Shown here piece after piece: positions 9,277 to 19,708 of a DNA stretch of 64,000 bases (position 1 is its first letter; each line of letters opens with the position of its first letter). The DNA is from Sphingomonas gilva. GTDB taxonomy: Bacteria; Pseudomonadota; Alphaproteobacteria; Sphingomonadales; Sphingomonadaceae. The position numbers and the translations under genes are program-made. Below the pieces are notes generated by a model that was given only the letters and a program-made list of their open reading frames with translations, had not been told where the DNA came from and searched no databases. The DNA lies in the NCBI RefSeq assembly GCF_003515075.1, contig NZ_QWLV01000007.1:124001-188000 (forward strand), read 5' to 3'.

Positions 9277-10500
9277 TCAGGCAGCCTGTGCGAGCGCCGC
9301 CTCGGTCTCGGCGATCCAGCCGCCGCCGAGCACGCGGTCGCCGTCGTAGAGCACCGCCGCCTGGCCGGGCGCGACGCCATATTCGGGCGCGTCGAACACC
9401 ACCCGATCGCCCTCGATGCGCGCCGGCACCGGCCTAGCGAGCGAACGCACCTTTGCGGTGAGAGGTCCGGTGTGACCGCCGCCGAGCCTGTTAATGTCGG
9501 TGAGGCGCGCGGCGGCCACCGCGAGCGCGCGCTTCGGCCCGACCACGACGCGCCGGCGCGGCGCATCCAGGCGGACGACATAGAGCGGCTCCGCCTGACC
9601 GCCGATATCGATGCCGCGGCGCTGGCCGACGGTGAAATGGATGATGCCGCGATGCCGGCCGAGCACGCGGCCGTCGAGGTCGACGATCTCGCCCGACGTG
9701 TCCGCCTCGGGCCGCAGCTTCTTCACCAGCCCGGCATAATCGCCGTCGGGGACGAAGCAGATGTCCTGGCTGTCGGGCTTCCCCGCCACCGCGAGGCCGA
9801 GCTCGGCGGCGAGCGCGCGCACGCGCGGCTTGGGCAGGCCGCCCAGCGGAAAGCGCAGGAAATCGAGCTGGTCCTGCGTCGTCGCGAACAGGAAATAGCT
9901 CTGGTCGCGCGCGGGATCGGCGGCGCGGTGCAGCTCCGCGCCTTCGCGCCCGATGACGCGGCGGACATAATGGCCGGTGGCGAGCGCGTCCGCCCCCAGC
10001 TCGCGCGCGAGGCGGAACAGGTCGGTGAACTTCACCCCCATGTTGCACTTGACGCAGGGAATCGGCGTGCGCCCGGCGAGATATTCGTCGGCGAAATCAT
10101 CGATCACGCTGTCGCGGAAGCGGCTTTCGTGATCGAACACGTAATGGGCGATGCCCAGCCGGTCGCACACCGCGCGCGCGTCGCGGATGTCGCGGCCGGC
10201 GCAGCAGCTGCCCGTGCGGCCGACCGCCGCGCCGTGATCGTAGAGCTGGAGCGTCACGCCGATCGTCTCCGCGCCGCTCGCATGGGCAAGCGCTGCGACC
10301 ACCGACGAATCGACCCCGCCCGACATGGCGACGACGATGCGACGGCCGGCAAGCGGCGCGGGAAGCTGGAAATCACCTTCGGTCACGGTGGCGCAGATAG
10401 GCGCATGGGCGCGCGGTTGCAAAAGCGCGGGAGGATTTACCGACGATTCAACATGATCGGCTAGATCGAAGCGGGACTCGGGCGTCGCCGTGTCCTTCAT
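9277..10500 (-). CDS. mnmA: tRNA-specific 2-thiouridylase MnmA
   Basis: The enzyme thiolates U34 in the anticodon of Glu, Gln and Lys tRNAs, using ATP and a persulfide relay. The PP-loop SGGVDSS is at residues 60-66. The catalytic cysteines sit in [11 protein letters not shown] and [12 protein letters not shown], and [17 protein letters not shown] follows. The first ~40 residues are atypical, so translation may start further in; a GTG about 39 codons downstream begins [12 protein letters not shown], nearer the usual start. No good ribosome site marks either. The 254 bases downstream to the esterase start contain no gene that I can support. Confidence 0.93.
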   Translation of the reverse strand: MKDTATPESRFDLADHVESSVNPPALLQPRAHAPICATVTEGDFQLPAPLAGRRIVVAMSGGVDSSVVAALAHASGAETIGVTLQLYDHGAAVGRTGSCCAGRDIRDARAVCDRLGIAHYVFDHESRFRDSVIDDFADEYLAGRTPIPCVKCNMGVKFTDLFRLARELGADALATGHYVRRVIGREGAELHRAADPARDQSYFLFATTQDQLDFLRFPLGGLPKPRVRALAAELGLAVAGKPDSQDICFVPDGDYAGLVKKLRPEADTSGEIVDLDGRVLGRHRGIIHFTVGQRRGIDIGGQAEPLYVVRLDAPRRRVVVGPKRALAVAAARLTDINRLGGGHTGPLTAKVRSLARPVPARIEGDRVVFDAPEYGVAPGQAAVLYDGDRVLGGGWIAETEAALAQAA

Positions 10501-10825
10501 GGGGGTTCACAGTCTTGGATCTGAGCTTCACGCCCCTGGGCCGCGAACGGCGGCGCGTCGCCGCTTCGCCCGATCTCGCGATGATGCTGGCGGGCGTGTC
10601 CGCGCGCCAGGCGGCGAGCCCCACGGCGCGGGCGCAGCAGCATCTCGGCGTCAGCATTCCGGCGCTTGCCGCGAGCTTCCACAGCGAGGTTTCCGATCTG
10701 CTGGTCACGCGTAAACCCGAATGACCGGAATGTTTACCTTGGCGCTTTAGCGCTTTTTCAATGCCCCGCCCGTAAGAGGCGGAATGTTGAGGCGGCCAGA
10801 CGGGGCCGCGCGTCGAAGGTGATGA
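10501..10825. other. Intergenic region between mnmA and sciP
   Basis: These 325 bases separate the divergent mnmA and sciP genes and should hold both promoters. A 69-codon TTG-initiated opening (10515-10724) has plausible codon use but no ribosome site and no family that I recognise. GTTTACC and GAATG segments near 10728-10740 are the only AT-richer stretch. No CtrA box (TTAA-N7-TTAA) was seen. Confidence 0.4.
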
Positions 10826-11125
10826 ATGATCGAGAACCAGAAAATCCGTCCCGCCAAGGTCATCGGCCCGCTCGGCGAGCCGCTGACGCTGGATACGTTG
10901 CCGCCGCCGGAAACCACCCGCTGGGTGGTTCGCCGCAAGGCCGAGGTCGTGGCCGCGGTCAATGGCGGACTGTTGAACGTCGACGAGGTCTGCTCGCGCT
11001 ACAACCTGACCGTCGAGGAATTCGCCGGCTGGCAGCGCGCGATCGATCGTTCGGGCATGCCGGGCCTGCGCGTGACGCGGATTCAGCACTATAAGTCGCT
11101 CTACGAGCGCCAGCAGAAATACTGA
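10826..11125 (+). CDS. sciP: CtrA inhibitor SciP (DUF1153)
   Basis: The 99-residue helix-turn-helix protein matches the DUF1153/SciP family: GPLGEPLTLDTLPPPETTRW, then RRKAEVVAAVNGGLL and VCSRYNLTVEEFAGW. In Caulobacter, SciP binds CtrA-activated promoters and blocks transcription in G1, shaping the cell cycle; the family is conserved across alphaproteobacteria. A GAAGGTGATGA sequence serves as ribosome site. The gene is monocistronic, which is its usual layout. Confidence 0.9.
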   Translation: MIENQKIRPAKVIGPLGEPLTLDTLPPPETTRWVVRRKAEVVAAVNGGLLNVDEVCSRYNLTVEEFAGWQRAIDRSGMPGLRVTRIQHYKSLYERQQKY

Positions 11126-11237
11126 CGCGGGCTCCGCTCGCCGCATCCTCGAAACGCTAACGGAACAAAGCACGCCATCGCGCGATTGAACCCCTCAGTA
11201 TTGCCCGGCTGTTCCGGGCCAACAGGAGGGACGTTCG

Positions 11238-11495
11238 ATGATTGGTATTATCATTTGGTTGGTCGTCGGCGGCGTCGTGGGTTGGCTCGCCAGCCTGATC
11301 ATGCGTACCGATGCGCAGCAGGGCATCCTGCTCAACATCGTCGTCGGCATCGTCGGCGCGTTCATCGCCGGGCTGATCTTCAGCGGTGGATCGATCAATG
11401 ACGGCGTTACAGTTTATTCGTTCCTGATCTCGCTTCTGGGCGCGGTGGTGCTGCTGGCGATCGTCAACCTCGTTCGCCGCGGCAGGGTCCGCTAA
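11238..11495 (+). CDS. GlsB/YeaQ/YmgE family stress-response membrane protein
   Basis: The 85-residue inner-membrane protein has three hydrophobic segments rich in glycine (IIIWLVVGGVVGWLASLIM, GIVGAFIAGLIFSGG, LISLLGAVVLLAIVNLV). This is the 'transglycosylase-associated' small membrane family, usually induced by stress; no enzymatic activity is proven. A strong GGAGGG ribosome site precedes the ATG. A bidirectional terminator follows. A second family member lies at 12365-12628. Confidence 0.85.
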   Translation: MIGIIIWLVVGGVVGWLASLIMRTDAQQGILLNIVVGIVGAFIAGLIFSGGSINDGVTVYSFLISLLGAVVLLAIVNLVRRGRVR

Positions 11496-11509
11496 GCTTT
11501 CGAAATCGC

Positions 11510-11548
11510 AAAAAGGGGGCCGTCCGCGCAATCGGACGGCCCCTTTTT
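11510..11548. terminator. Bidirectional intrinsic terminator
   Basis: The stem GGGGCCGTCCG (11516-11526) pairs with CGGACGGCCCC (11533-11543) around a six-base loop. A-tract on the left and T-tract on the right make it work in both directions. It serves the GlsB gene on the plus strand and, from the other side, the convergent SIMPL gene. Confidence 0.9.
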
Positions 11549-11558
11549 CACGCCTGTT

Positions 11559-12284
11559 TCAGCGCAGTTCGAACACCACGTTCAGCGAGACGCCGATTTC
11601 CTGCTCGCCGGGGACGATCTTCGATTCGGCGGCGTCCATCGCCTGCGCGCGGGCGTACATCACCGGCACCGGCGGGCCGGGCATGTCGCTCGCCTCGCTC
11701 ACCGCGACGATGCGCACCACGCGCATGCCCAGCGTCTTCGCATAGATTTCGGCGCGCGCCCTGGCCTTGGCGATGGCGTCGACGCGCGCCTCGTCCAGCG
11801 CCTCGTCGGGATTGGCCAGGCTCAGCGTCGGGCCGTTGATCTGGTTGGCCCCCTGCTTGACCAGCGCGTCCAGGATCGCGCCCGCCTTGGAAATGTCGCG
11901 GAAGCGCACCGACACCGTGTTGCGCGCCTGATAGCCGGTGATCACCGGCGGCACGTTCTCGCCATAGCGATATTGCGGATCGAGCCCGATGTTGGCGGTC
12001 TGGACGTCACGCTCGGCGACGCCAGCCGCCTTCAGCGCGGCGAGCACGCGGTCCATCGCCTTGGCGTTATCGGCCAGCGCCTGCGCCGCGGTGGGGGCCT
12101 GCGTCACCACGCCGGCGCTGATCGTCGCGAGATCGGGCACGCGCCGCACCTCGCCGCGCGCGGCGACGTCCAGCCGGGTGCCTTCGATCACCGCCACCGG
12201 CATGGGCGCGACCGCCTGCGCGGCGAGCGGCGCGCTCGCCGTCGCCAGCATCGCGGCGATGATCAGCTTCGAACGGAATTTCAT
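11559..12284 (-). CDS. SIMPL-domain (DUF541) periplasmic protein
   Basis: The 241-residue product begins with a signal peptide (MKFRSKLIIAAMLATASAPL, cleavage near AAQA). The mature part is a SIMPL/DUF541 domain: GEVRRVPDLATISAGVVTQA, then NIGLDPQYRYGENVPP and YQARNTVSVRFRDI. Relatives include E. coli YggE, linked to oxidative-stress tolerance, and BP26 of Brucella, which forms channel-like oligomers. Exact role unknown. It ends against a shared terminator. Confidence 0.88.
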   Translation of the reverse strand: MKFRSKLIIAAMLATASAPLAAQAVAPMPVAVIEGTRLDVAARGEVRRVPDLATISAGVVTQAPTAAQALADNAKAMDRVLAALKAAGVAERDVQTANIGLDPQYRYGENVPPVITGYQARNTVSVRFRDISKAGAILDALVKQGANQINGPTLSLANPDEALDEARVDAIAKARARAEIYAKTLGMRVVRIVAVSEASDMPGPPVPVMYARAQAMDAAESKIVPGEQEIGVSLNVVFELR

Positions 12285-12364
12285 GTCAAACCTCCTGTCG
12301 TTGGGCCGCTTTTGGACATTGCCGACAAAACGGAGGCTTAACGGCGATTCCTTGGACGGCGGCT

Positions 12365-12628
12365 TCAGACCCGCCGGTTGCGGATGATCAGCCGGTAGAT
12401 GACCAGGATGACGACGGCGCCGGCGATCGCCGCCAGATAGGTCGCGAACCAGCCGCGCACCGCCAGCCCGAGCGCCTGGGCGACGAACCCGGCGAGCAGC
12501 GCGCCCGCGATTCCCAGCAGGATGGTGACGATGCAGCCGCCCGGGTCCTTGCCCGGCATGATCAGCTTGCCGATGACGCCGGCGACCGCCCCGATCAGAA
12601 TCCAGCCCCAGAAACCCAGATCGGCCAT
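12365..12628 (-). CDS. GlsB/YeaQ/YmgE family membrane protein
   Basis: The 87-residue product starts MADLGFWGWILIGAVAGVIG after a good GGGAGGG ribosome site. Three glycine-rich membrane helices follow, and KLIMPGKDPGGCIVTILLGI is the conserved GKDPGG loop of this family. A longer opening to 12748 is upstream noise. Function is presumed stress-related. The 240 bases upstream hold the divergent RND promoter region. Confidence 0.87.
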   Translation of the reverse strand: MADLGFWGWILIGAVAGVIGKLIMPGKDPGGCIVTILLGIAGALLAGFVAQALGLAVRGWFATYLAAIAGAVVILVIYRLIIRNRRV

Positions 12629-12868
12629 GCCGCCCTCCCTTTTGTTGCGCGCCCGATGAATATCGTTGCGGAGAACAAGCGACAAGGGCAGGGTTGGGTA
12701 CCGCAACGACGCCCGGAATTGCTTGCGTTTGAGACGATTCTGGCGCAAAGGCGCGCGGCGCGTCCGATCGTGTGCGATCGGCGCTTGAGATCGGTGACTT
12801 ATTCGGATAATACAGTTCTACCGCGACCGGCCGGAGGGGGTTCGGGCGGCGACAGGGCGTTGGACCAG

Positions 12869-14044
12869 ATGAACTACGAATCGAACTTTTCCGCGGATCG
12901 CGACACGGTGTTTGTCGAAGGCAGGCCGAGCCGCCGCAAGTGGATCATCATCGCCGCCGTGGCGCTGGCCGTCGTCCTGGCGGGCCTGTGGTTCGCGTTC
13001 GGGCGCGGCGCCGACGCGCCCGCCGCGGGCGCGGCGAACGCCAACAGCGACGCGCCGACCGTCACCGTCTCGGTGCCGGGCCGCCAGACCGTGCAGCGCA
13101 CCGTTTCCGCCACCGGCACGATCGCCGCGCGGCGCGAGATGCCGGTGGGCGTCGCGGGCGAAGGCGGGCTCGTCACGCGCGTGCTGGTCGAGCCGGGCAG
13201 CTGGATCAGCGCCGGGCAGGTGCTCGCCACCGTCGATCGTTCGGTGCAGGCGCAGACGGCGGCGCAGCTCGCCGCCAGCATCAACGTCGCGCGCGCCGAC
13301 GCCAAGCTCGCCCAGTCCGAGCTCGACCGCGCGCAGACGCTGGTCGAGCGCGGCTTCATCTCGCAGGCCGATATCGACCGCAAGACGGCGACGCGCGACG
13401 CCGCGCTGGCCCGTGTCCGCGTGGCCGAGGCGCAGCTGGCCGAGACACGCGCGCGCAACAGCCGGCTCGATATCCGCAGCCCGGCGGCGGGCCTCGTCCT
13501 GACGCGCGACGTCGAGCCGGGCCAGATCGTCAGCGCCGGATCGGGCGTGCTGTTCCGCGTCGCCATGGGCGGCCAGATGGAGCTGCTCGCGCGCCTCTCC
13601 GAAAGCGATCTCGCGGCGATGCCGGTGGGCGCGCAGGCGACGGTCACCCCGGTCGGCAGCGGGCAATCCTTCAAGGGCGAGGTGTGGCAGGTGTCGCCGG
13701 TGATCAATCCGGAAACGCGCCAGGGCGTCGCGCGGATCGCGCTCTCCTACGATCCCGAGCTGCGGCCGGGCGGCTTCGCCTCTGCGGACATCGTGGCGGG
13801 CGCCCGCGTCGCGCCGGTGCTGCCCGAATCGGCGATCCTGAGCGACGAGCGCGGCAGCTACGTCTATATCGTCGGACGCGACAACAAGGTCGCGCGCCGG
13901 CCGATCACGACGGGCACCGTGACCAGCCAGGGCATCGCCATCACCGACGGACTGAGCGGCAACGAGCAGGTGGTGCTGCGCGCGGGCGGGTTCCTCAACC
14001 CCGGCGAAACGGTGAAGCCCAAGCGCGCCGGCGGGAACGGCTGA
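12869..14044 (+). CDS. RND efflux periplasmic adaptor (membrane fusion protein)
   Basis: The 391-residue product has an N-terminal anchor (WIIIAAVALAVVLAGLWFAF) and then the lipoyl/hairpin/beta-barrel order of MFP adaptors: TVSATGTIAARREMPVG, GLVTRVLVEPGSWISAGQVL, a helical hairpin rich in Ala/Arg, and LDIRSPAAGLVLTRDVEPGQ. It bridges the inner-membrane pump to an outer-membrane channel. The start at ATG 12869 was preferred over an in-frame ATG at 12656. The pump gene follows 56 bases later. No TolC-like gene lies nearby, so the channel must be encoded elsewhere. Confidence 0.9.
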   Translation: MNYESNFSADRDTVFVEGRPSRRKWIIIAAVALAVVLAGLWFAFGRGADAPAAGAANANSDAPTVTVSVPGRQTVQRTVSATGTIAARREMPVGVAGEGGLVTRVLVEPGSWISAGQVLATVDRSVQAQTAAQLAASINVARADAKLAQSELDRAQTLVERGFISQADIDRKTATRDAALARVRVAEAQLAETRARNSRLDIRSPAAGLVLTRDVEPGQIVSAGSGVLFRVAMGGQMELLARLSESDLAAMPVGAQATVTPVGSGQSFKGEVWQVSPVINPETRQGVARIALSYDPELRPGGFASADIVAGARVAPVLPESAILSDERGSYVYIVGRDNKVARRPITTGTVTSQGIAITDGLSGNEQVVLRAGGFLNPGETVKPKRAGGNG

Positions 14045-14100
14045 TAGGGATGTCCGCCGTCGGGTTTTTCGCCCGGCGGCGGCGAGATGGATAAGACGCG

Positions 14101-17100
14101 ATGAATTTCAGGAACATCTCCGCCTGGTCGATCCGCAATCCGGTGGTCCCAATCGTGCTGTTCATCGGCCTGACCATCGCCGGGCTGATCAGCTTCATGA
14201 CGATGGAGGTGCAGAACGATCCGGACATCGAGTTCCCGGTCGTCATCGCCACCATCTCGCAGCCGGGCGCGGCGCCGACCGAGATCGAGACGCAGATCAC
14301 CCAGCGCGTCGAATCGGCGGTGCGCGGGATCGATGGCGTGCGCAACATCAGCTCGACCGCCAATGAAGGGTCCTCGACCACCGTCGCCGAGTTCCAGATC
14401 GGCGTCGACGTCAACCAGGCGGTGAACGAGGTCAAGAACGCGATCGACCAGGTCCGCGGCGAGCTGCCCGACGGGATCATGGAGCCCTACGTCTTCAAGG
14501 AGACGACGACGGGCAACCCGCTCGCCTATTACGCCGTCAAGGCGTCCGACATGACGATGGAGCAGCTCAGCTGGTTCGTCGACGACACCATCTCCAAGCG
14601 GCTCATGGCGATCCAGGGGATGGGCGAGGTCGATCGCTCGGGCGGCGTCGACCGCGAAATCCGGGTGATCCTCGATCCTGCGCGGATGCAGGCGCAGGGC
14701 GTCACCGCGGCGCAGATCAACAATGTGCTCCGCCAGGTGAACGTCAACGCGGCGGGCGGCAAGGCGGAGATCGCCGGATCGCGCCAGTCGGTCCGCGTGC
14801 TCGGCAACGCCGAGGACGCCTACGAACTGTCGCAGACGCAGATCTCGCTGGGGGGCGGGCGCACCGTCAAGCTGGCCGACGTCGCCGATGTGAGTGACGG
14901 TTTCAGCGAGCAGTCGCGCATCGGCAAGATCGACGGCAAGCAGGTGGTGAGCTTCTCGATCGCGCGCGCCAAGGGCGCGTCCGACCTGACCGTGTTCGAC
15001 GCGGCCGAGGAGGTGATCGCCCAGATCGAGAAGGAAAATCCGGGCGTCGACATCATCACGATGTTCAACAACGTCCAATATACCGAGGACCAGTATCACA
15101 GCTCGATGGCGGCGATGGTCGAGGGCGCGGTGCTCGCCGTGATCGTCGTGTTCCTGTTCCTGCGCGATTGGCGCGCGACGGTCATCTCGGCGCTGGCCAT
15201 TCCGCTGTCCGCGATCCCGACCTTCTGGATCATGGACCTGATGGGCTTCACGCTCAATTCGCTGTCGCTGCTCGCGCTCGGCCTGGTCGCGGGCGTGCTG
15301 GTCGATGACGCGATCGTCGAGATCGAGAATATCGTGCGCCATATGCGCATGGGCAAATCGGCCTATCAGGCGGCGATCGACGCCGCCGACGAGATCGGCC
15401 TGGCGGTGGTCGCGACGACCTTCTCGATCGTCGCGGTGTTCCTGCCCGTTGGCCTGATGCCGGGCGTGTCCGGCCAGTTCTTCAAGAATTTCGGCCTGAC
15501 CGTGGTCGCCTCGGTGCTCATCTCGCTCGCCGTCGCGCGCATGATCACGCCGATGATCGCGGCCTATTTCCTCAAGGCGTTCGGCCATGCCGAGCATGGC
15601 GGCGGCTGGATGATGGACCGCTACATGCGCGTGCTGCGCTGGTCGCTCGACGACAGCAAGGTCGATCGCGATCCGGCGCACGGCCGCTTCCGGCACCTGA
15701 TCTCGCACTGGCGCGACCACCGCGTGTGGGTGATGGGCATCGGCCTGGTGTCGTTCGTCGTCATGCTCGGCCTGTTCGTGATGCTGCCCAAGCAGTTCTT
15801 CCCGCAGGTCAACAGCGACAGCAGCCAGGTGCGCATCGAGATGGTGCCCGGCACGACCATCAAGCAGACCGAGGCGGTCGCCGATCAGGTCACCCGCATC
15901 ATCGCCGAACAGCCCGAGACCAAGCTGGTGATGGAGGCGATCCGCGAGGGCAACGCCAACCTGTTCATCAACCTGACCGAGGACCGTGCGCGCACCAGCA
16001 TGGAATATGAGCGGCAGCTGGCGCCGCGGCTGGCGGCGATCCCCGACGCGCGGGTCTATTTCCAGTCGTTCGGCGGCGGCGGCGGCACCGGCCGCGCGAT
16101 CTCGATCATGCTCTCGGGCTCCGATCCCGCGCTGCTCGACCGTACCGCCGCGCGCCTGGTCGAGCAGATGAAAGGCATTCCGGAGGTGCGCGCGCCGCGC
16201 GTCAACGCGGACATGCGCCGGCCGGAGCTGATCATCACGCCGCGGCTCGATCTCGCCGCGCAGCTCGGCGTGACGACCGCCGCGCTCAGCCAGGCGATCC
16301 GCATCGCGACGCTGGGCGACATCGATCAGAACAGCGCCAAGTTCTCGCTCTCCGACCGACAGGTCCCCATTCGGGTCATGCTGCCGGAAAACTCCCGCCG
16401 CGACCTGTCAACCATCCAGAACCTGCCGGTGCAGACCGCATCCGGCGGATCGGTGCCGCTCAGCCGCGTCGCGGAGATCGGCTTCGGTTCGGGCCCGGTG
16501 ACGATCCAGCGCTACAACCAGCAGCGGCGCGTCTTCGTCGGCGCCGACCTCGCTCCCGGCGCGGTCAAGGGCACGGCGATGGAAAAGATCATGAAGACCC
16601 AGGTGATGACCAACCTGCCGGTCGGCGTGTCCAACGCGCCCGTCGGCGAGGATGAGTGGCAGGCCGAGATGGCCAAGAGCTTCGGCATCGCGCTGTTCTC
16701 CGGCGTCCTGCTCGTCTTCGCGGTGCTGGTCCTGCTCTACAAGCGCTTCATGTCGCCGCTGGTCAACATGGGCTCGCTGCTGCTCGCGCCGCTGGGCGGC
16801 CTGATCGCGCTGATGATCCTAGGTCAGCCGCTGTCGCTGCCGGTGTTCATCGGCATCCTCATGCTGTTCGGCATCGTCGCCAAGAACTCGATCCTGCTGA
16901 TCGATTTCGCCATCGAGGAGATGGATCGCGGCACGCCCAAGTTCGAGGCGATCGAGGAGGCCGGGCACAAGCGCGCGCAGCCGATCGTGATGACGACCGT
17001 GGCGATGGTCGCGGGCATGGTGCCGACCGCGCTCTCGCTGTCGGGCGACGGCGCGTGGCGCGCGCCGATGGGCACGGTGGTGATCGGCGGGCTGATCCTG

Positions 17101-17250
17101 TCGACGCTGCTGACGCTGTTGATCGTGCCCGCGGCGTTCAGCCTGGCGGACGGCCTGGAAAAGCGAATCGGCCCGTTCCTGCGCCGCCGTCTGCTGACCT
17201 ACGATCCCGCCCAGCATGGCGAGCGCCCGGAGCCGCAACCGGCGGAGTGA
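14101..17250 (+). CDS. RND-family multidrug efflux permease
   Basis: The 1049-residue inner-membrane pump has the duplicated 12-helix RND layout with two large periplasmic loops. The proton-relay aspartates are in [18 protein letters not shown] of TM4, as in HAE1-type drug pumps. The N-terminus ([20 protein letters not shown]) and the TM10-11 region ([20 protein letters not shown]) are typical. Metal-RND signature residues are absent, so drug or lipophilic export is likelier. It forms an operon with the adaptor and probably the DUF445 gene 31 bases after it. Confidence 0.93.
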   Translation: MNFRNISAWSIRNPVVPIVLFIGLTIAGLISFMTMEVQNDPDIEFPVVIATISQPGAAPTEIETQITQRVESAVRGIDGVRNISSTANEGSSTTVAEFQIGVDVNQAVNEVKNAIDQVRGELPDGIMEPYVFKETTTGNPLAYYAVKASDMTMEQLSWFVDDTISKRLMAIQGMGEVDRSGGVDREIRVILDPARMQAQGVTAAQINNVLRQVNVNAAGGKAEIAGSRQSVRVLGNAEDAYELSQTQISLGGGRTVKLADVADVSDGFSEQSRIGKIDGKQVVSFSIARAKGASDLTVFDAAEEVIAQIEKENPGVDIITMFNNVQYTEDQYHSSMAAMVEGAVLAVIVVFLFLRDWRATVISALAIPLSAIPTFWIMDLMGFTLNSLSLLALGLVAGVLVDDAIVEIENIVRHMRMGKSAYQAAIDAADEIGLAVVATTFSIVAVFLPVGLMPGVSGQFFKNFGLTVVASVLISLAVARMITPMIAAYFLKAFGHAEHGGGWMMDRYMRVLRWSLDDSKVDRDPAHGRFRHLISHWRDHRVWVMGIGLVSFVVMLGLFVMLPKQFFPQVNSDSSQVRIEMVPGTTIKQTEAVADQVTRIIAEQPETKLVMEAIREGNANLFINLTEDRARTSMEYERQLAPRLAAIPDARVYFQSFGGGGGTGRAISIMLSGSDPALLDRTAARLVEQMKGIPEVRAPRVNADMRRPELIITPRLDLAAQLGVTTAALSQAIRIATLGDIDQNSAKFSLSDRQVPIRVMLPENSRRDLSTIQNLPVQTASGGSVPLSRVAEIGFGSGPVTIQRYNQQRRVFVGADLAPGAVKGTAMEKIMKTQVMTNLPVGVSNAPVGEDEWQAEMAKSFGIALFSGVLLVFAVLVLLYKRFMSPLVNMGSLLLAPLGGLIALMILGQPLSLPVFIGILMLFGIVAKNSILLIDFAIEEMDRGTPKFEAIEEAGHKRAQPIVMTTVAMVAGMVPTALSLSGDGAWRAPMGTVVIGGLILSTLLTLLIVPAAFSLADGLEKRIGPFLRRRLLTYDPAQHGERPEPQPAE

Positions 17251-17281
17251 ACTTTCGCCGGGTTCGGCTATTCTCCATGGC

Positions 17282-18550
17282 ATGACGCCGCTTGCACGCC
17301 GCCCCTTCGCCAGGTTCAACCCAGCGCAGGGCGGCGTGACGGGGATGCGCGTCGTCGCCACCGGCATGCTGGTGGTGATGGCGATCACTTATGCGATCGC
17401 CCGCTCGCTGCAGCATCTGCACCCCGCCTGGGGCTTCGTCCGCGCATTCGCCGAGGCGGCGATGGTTGGCGGGCTGGCGGACTGGTTCGCGGTAACCGCG
17501 CTGTTCCGTCACCCGCTTGGGCTGCCGATCCCGCACACCGCGATCATCCCGCGCAACAAGGATCGCATCGGCGACACGCTCGCCACCTTCCTGCGCGACA
17601 ATTTCCTGATCCCCAAGGTCGTGGCGCGGCGGATGAAGCGGGTCGACGTCGCGGGCGCGATGGGCCGCTTCATGTCGGAGCCGACCGGGCTCAACAGCCG
17701 GCTGCGCGAGGGCGTCGCGCGGCTGGTCGCCAACATGCTCGAAAGCTTGGATCAGGAGCGGCTGGGCGGCATGGTCAAGCAGGCGGTAGGGCAGCGGCTG
17801 CGCGATCTCGACGTCGCACCGCTGCTCGGCCAGGCGCTGACCGCGGCGATCGCCGACGGACGCCACGTGCCGCTGATCGACGGCATCGTGCGCTGGGCGG
17901 CGAAGACGCTGGAGGCGAACGAGCAATTGATCCGCGACATGGTGCACGAGCGCGCCGGATCGATCATGCGCTGGACCGGCCTGGACGAGAAGCTGGCCAA
18001 CGCGATCATCGACGGTCTCTTGAAGATGCTCGACCAGATGGCCGCCGATCCGGAGCATCCGCTGCGGATGAAGGCCGAGGAGGGGCTGGAGACGCTGGCG
18101 CGGGACCTGCAGGCCGATGCGGAGATGCAGGCCCGCGTCGCGCGGATCAAGGCGGAAATCCTCGATAATCCCGCGATGGCGCGCTGGATCGAGGGGCTCT
18201 GGGAGCAGGCCCGGCGTGGGCTGCTGCGCCTCGCCCGCAACCCCGATGAGGCAATGGCCGGGCGCTTCGGCGATTTCTGGAAGCAGGTCGGCCATTCGCT
18301 GCTGACCGAGCCGCGACTGCGCATGACGATCAACCGCTTCGCCCGCCGCGCGGCGGTGGGCGCGACCGCAAGCTACGGCGACGGCATCGTCCGGCTGGTG
18401 TCGGACACCGTGCGCGGCTGGGACGCGCATACCATTACCGGGCGGCTGGAGAATGCGGTGGGACGCGACCTGCAATATATCCGCGTCAACGGCACGCTGG
18501 TCGGCGGGCTGGTGGGGGTGACGATCCATGCGATCGACGTGCTGCTGTAG
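17282..18550 (+). CDS. DUF445 family inner-membrane protein
   Basis: The 422-residue product has a hydrophobic segment near residues 20-40 (GMRVVATGMLVVMAITYAIA) and a conserved AEAAMVGGLADWFAVTALFRHPLG motif (split here only in naming), the hallmark of DUF445/YjiN. A long helical periplasmic or cytoplasmic middle follows, and a final hydrophobic segment GTLVGGLVGVTIHAIDVLL ends the protein. Biochemical role is unknown. It begins 31 bases after the RND pump stop. The in-frame opening from 17216 overlaps the pump gene and was rejected in favour of ATG 17282. Confidence 0.85.
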   Translation: MTPLARRPFARFNPAQGGVTGMRVVATGMLVVMAITYAIARSLQHLHPAWGFVRAFAEAAMVGGLADWFAVTALFRHPLGLPIPHTAIIPRNKDRIGDTLATFLRDNFLIPKVVARRMKRVDVAGAMGRFMSEPTGLNSRLREGVARLVANMLESLDQERLGGMVKQAVGQRLRDLDVAPLLGQALTAAIADGRHVPLIDGIVRWAAKTLEANEQLIRDMVHERAGSIMRWTGLDEKLANAIIDGLLKMLDQMAADPEHPLRMKAEEGLETLARDLQADAEMQARVARIKAEILDNPAMARWIEGLWEQARRGLLRLARNPDEAMAGRFGDFWKQVGHSLLTEPRLRMTINRFARRAAVGATASYGDGIVRLVSDTVRGWDAHTITGRLENAVGRDLQYIRVNGTLVGGLVGVTIHAIDVLL

Positions 18551-18695
18551 CACGGATCGGCGTCACCGGTTGATGCCCCCCGGAACCTAGGCCGGTCTGG
18601 TCGTCACCCCCTGTCGATCCCCACAATCGACGGCGCGCGCATAGACCGCCGCCCTGCGCGCTGTATTGGACGAATTCGGCAATTTCGGCAAAAAG

Positions 18696-19316
18696 TTACA
18701 GCGGCATATCCGATTTATAATGGTGCCAGGCGAAGATCGCCGCGGCGCCGCGATGCGGCCGCCACGCCTCGGCAAGCTCGCGGATCTGCTTCTCGCTCGG
18801 CCGTTCGGCATGGCCGAAGATGCGGCCGACCTCGATCTGGATGGCGAGATCGCCCGCCGGCCAGATATCGGCGCGTCCCTCGGCGAACAGCAGATAGATT
18901 TCCGCCGACCACCGGCCGATGCCCTTGATCTTGACGAGCTCGGCGATCGCCGCCTCGTCATCCTCGGGCAGATTGTCGAGATCGAGCGCGCCGGAGACGA
19001 CCAGCTCGGCCAGGCTGCGGGCATAGCCCTGCTTCTGGCGCGAAAGGCCGCAGGCGCGAAGCGCGTCGAAATCGGCGGCGAGCAGCTTGTCCGGTGGACA
19101 ATCGGGGCCAAGCGCCGCCTCCAGGCGGTTCCATACCGCGTTCGCCGCATGCACGCTCACCTGCTGCCCGACGATGGTGCGCAGCAGCGTATCGTAGCCG
19201 CGCGCGCGGATGCGCGGCTCTGGATAGCCTATTCGGCCCAGCGCCGCGGCGAAGGCGGGCTCGCGCTTCGCCAGTTCGTCCATCGCCATCCTGATCTGAT
19301 CGCTGCTCAGCCCCAT
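18696..19316 (-). CDS. DNA-3-methyladenine glycosylase II (HhH-GPD family)
   Basis: The 206-residue product is a base-excision repair glycosylase that removes 3-methyladenine and related alkylated bases. The helix-hairpin-helix KIKGIGRWSAEIYLL lies at 129-143 and the catalytic Asp is D156 in WPAGDLAIQ. There is no N-terminal AlkA sensor or Ada domain, so it is the compact form. The start MGLSSDQIRM was chosen over an upstream opening to 19379 that crosses the divergent ferredoxin start region. A short 145-base gap to the DUF445 stop holds nothing notable. Confidence 0.88.
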   Translation of the reverse strand: MGLSSDQIRMAMDELAKREPAFAAALGRIGYPEPRIRARGYDTLLRTIVGQQVSVHAANAVWNRLEAALGPDCPPDKLLAADFDALRACGLSRQKQGYARSLAELVVSGALDLDNLPEDDEAAIAELVKIKGIGRWSAEIYLLFAEGRADIWPAGDLAIQIEVGRIFGHAERPSEKQIRELAEAWRPHRGAAAIFAWHHYKSDMPL

Positions 19317-19384
19317 GGTGATCCCTTGATATAGCCGTCCGCGCCAGACATAGGCGGCGGCGAACCGGAATGCGAGCAAGGGGA

Positions 19385-19708
19385 ATGACGTTGCCGAAGC
19401 TGATCGTGGTCACGCGGGATGGAAATGAGCATGTCGTCGAGGGCGAGGCGGGGCTGTCGGTCAAGGACGTGATCAAGGACGCCGGCTTCGACGAGCTGCT
19501 GGCGCTGTGCGGCGGCAGTTGCTCCTGCGCGACGTGCCATGTCCATGTCGATCCCGACTTCGCGCACCTGATGCCCAAGATGAGCCTGGACGAGGACGAC
19601 CTGCTCGACAGCACCTCCGACCGGGACGAGCGGTCGCGGCTGTCGTGCCAAATCCCGTTCGGCGACGCGCTCGACGGCCTGCGCGTCGAGATCGCGGCGG
19701 AGGACTAA
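19385..19708 (+). CDS. 2Fe-2S ferredoxin (adrenodoxin type)
   Basis: The product of about 107 residues carries the vertebrate/bacterial adrenodoxin pattern C42-x5-C48-x2-C51-x36-C88, with CATCHVHVD in the loop. These ferredoxins pass single electrons to P450s, Rieske oxygenases or Isc-type assembly. AAGGGG sits only two bases before ATG 19385; a TTG at 19391 (LPKLIVVTRDG) has better spacing and may be the true start. It diverges from the glycosylase and its stop overlaps the convergent ABC permease gene by four bases. Confidence 0.9.
   Translation: MTLPKLIVVTRDGNEHVVEGEAGLSVKDVIKDAGFDELLALCGGSCSCATCHVHVDPDFAHLMPKMSLDEDDLLDSTSDRDERSRLSCQIPFGDALDGLRVEIAAED

Noticed and set aside
10515..10724. 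TTG-initiated 69-codon frame upstream of sciP
   Set aside because: No ribosome site and no recognised relatives; reported only in the intergenic note.
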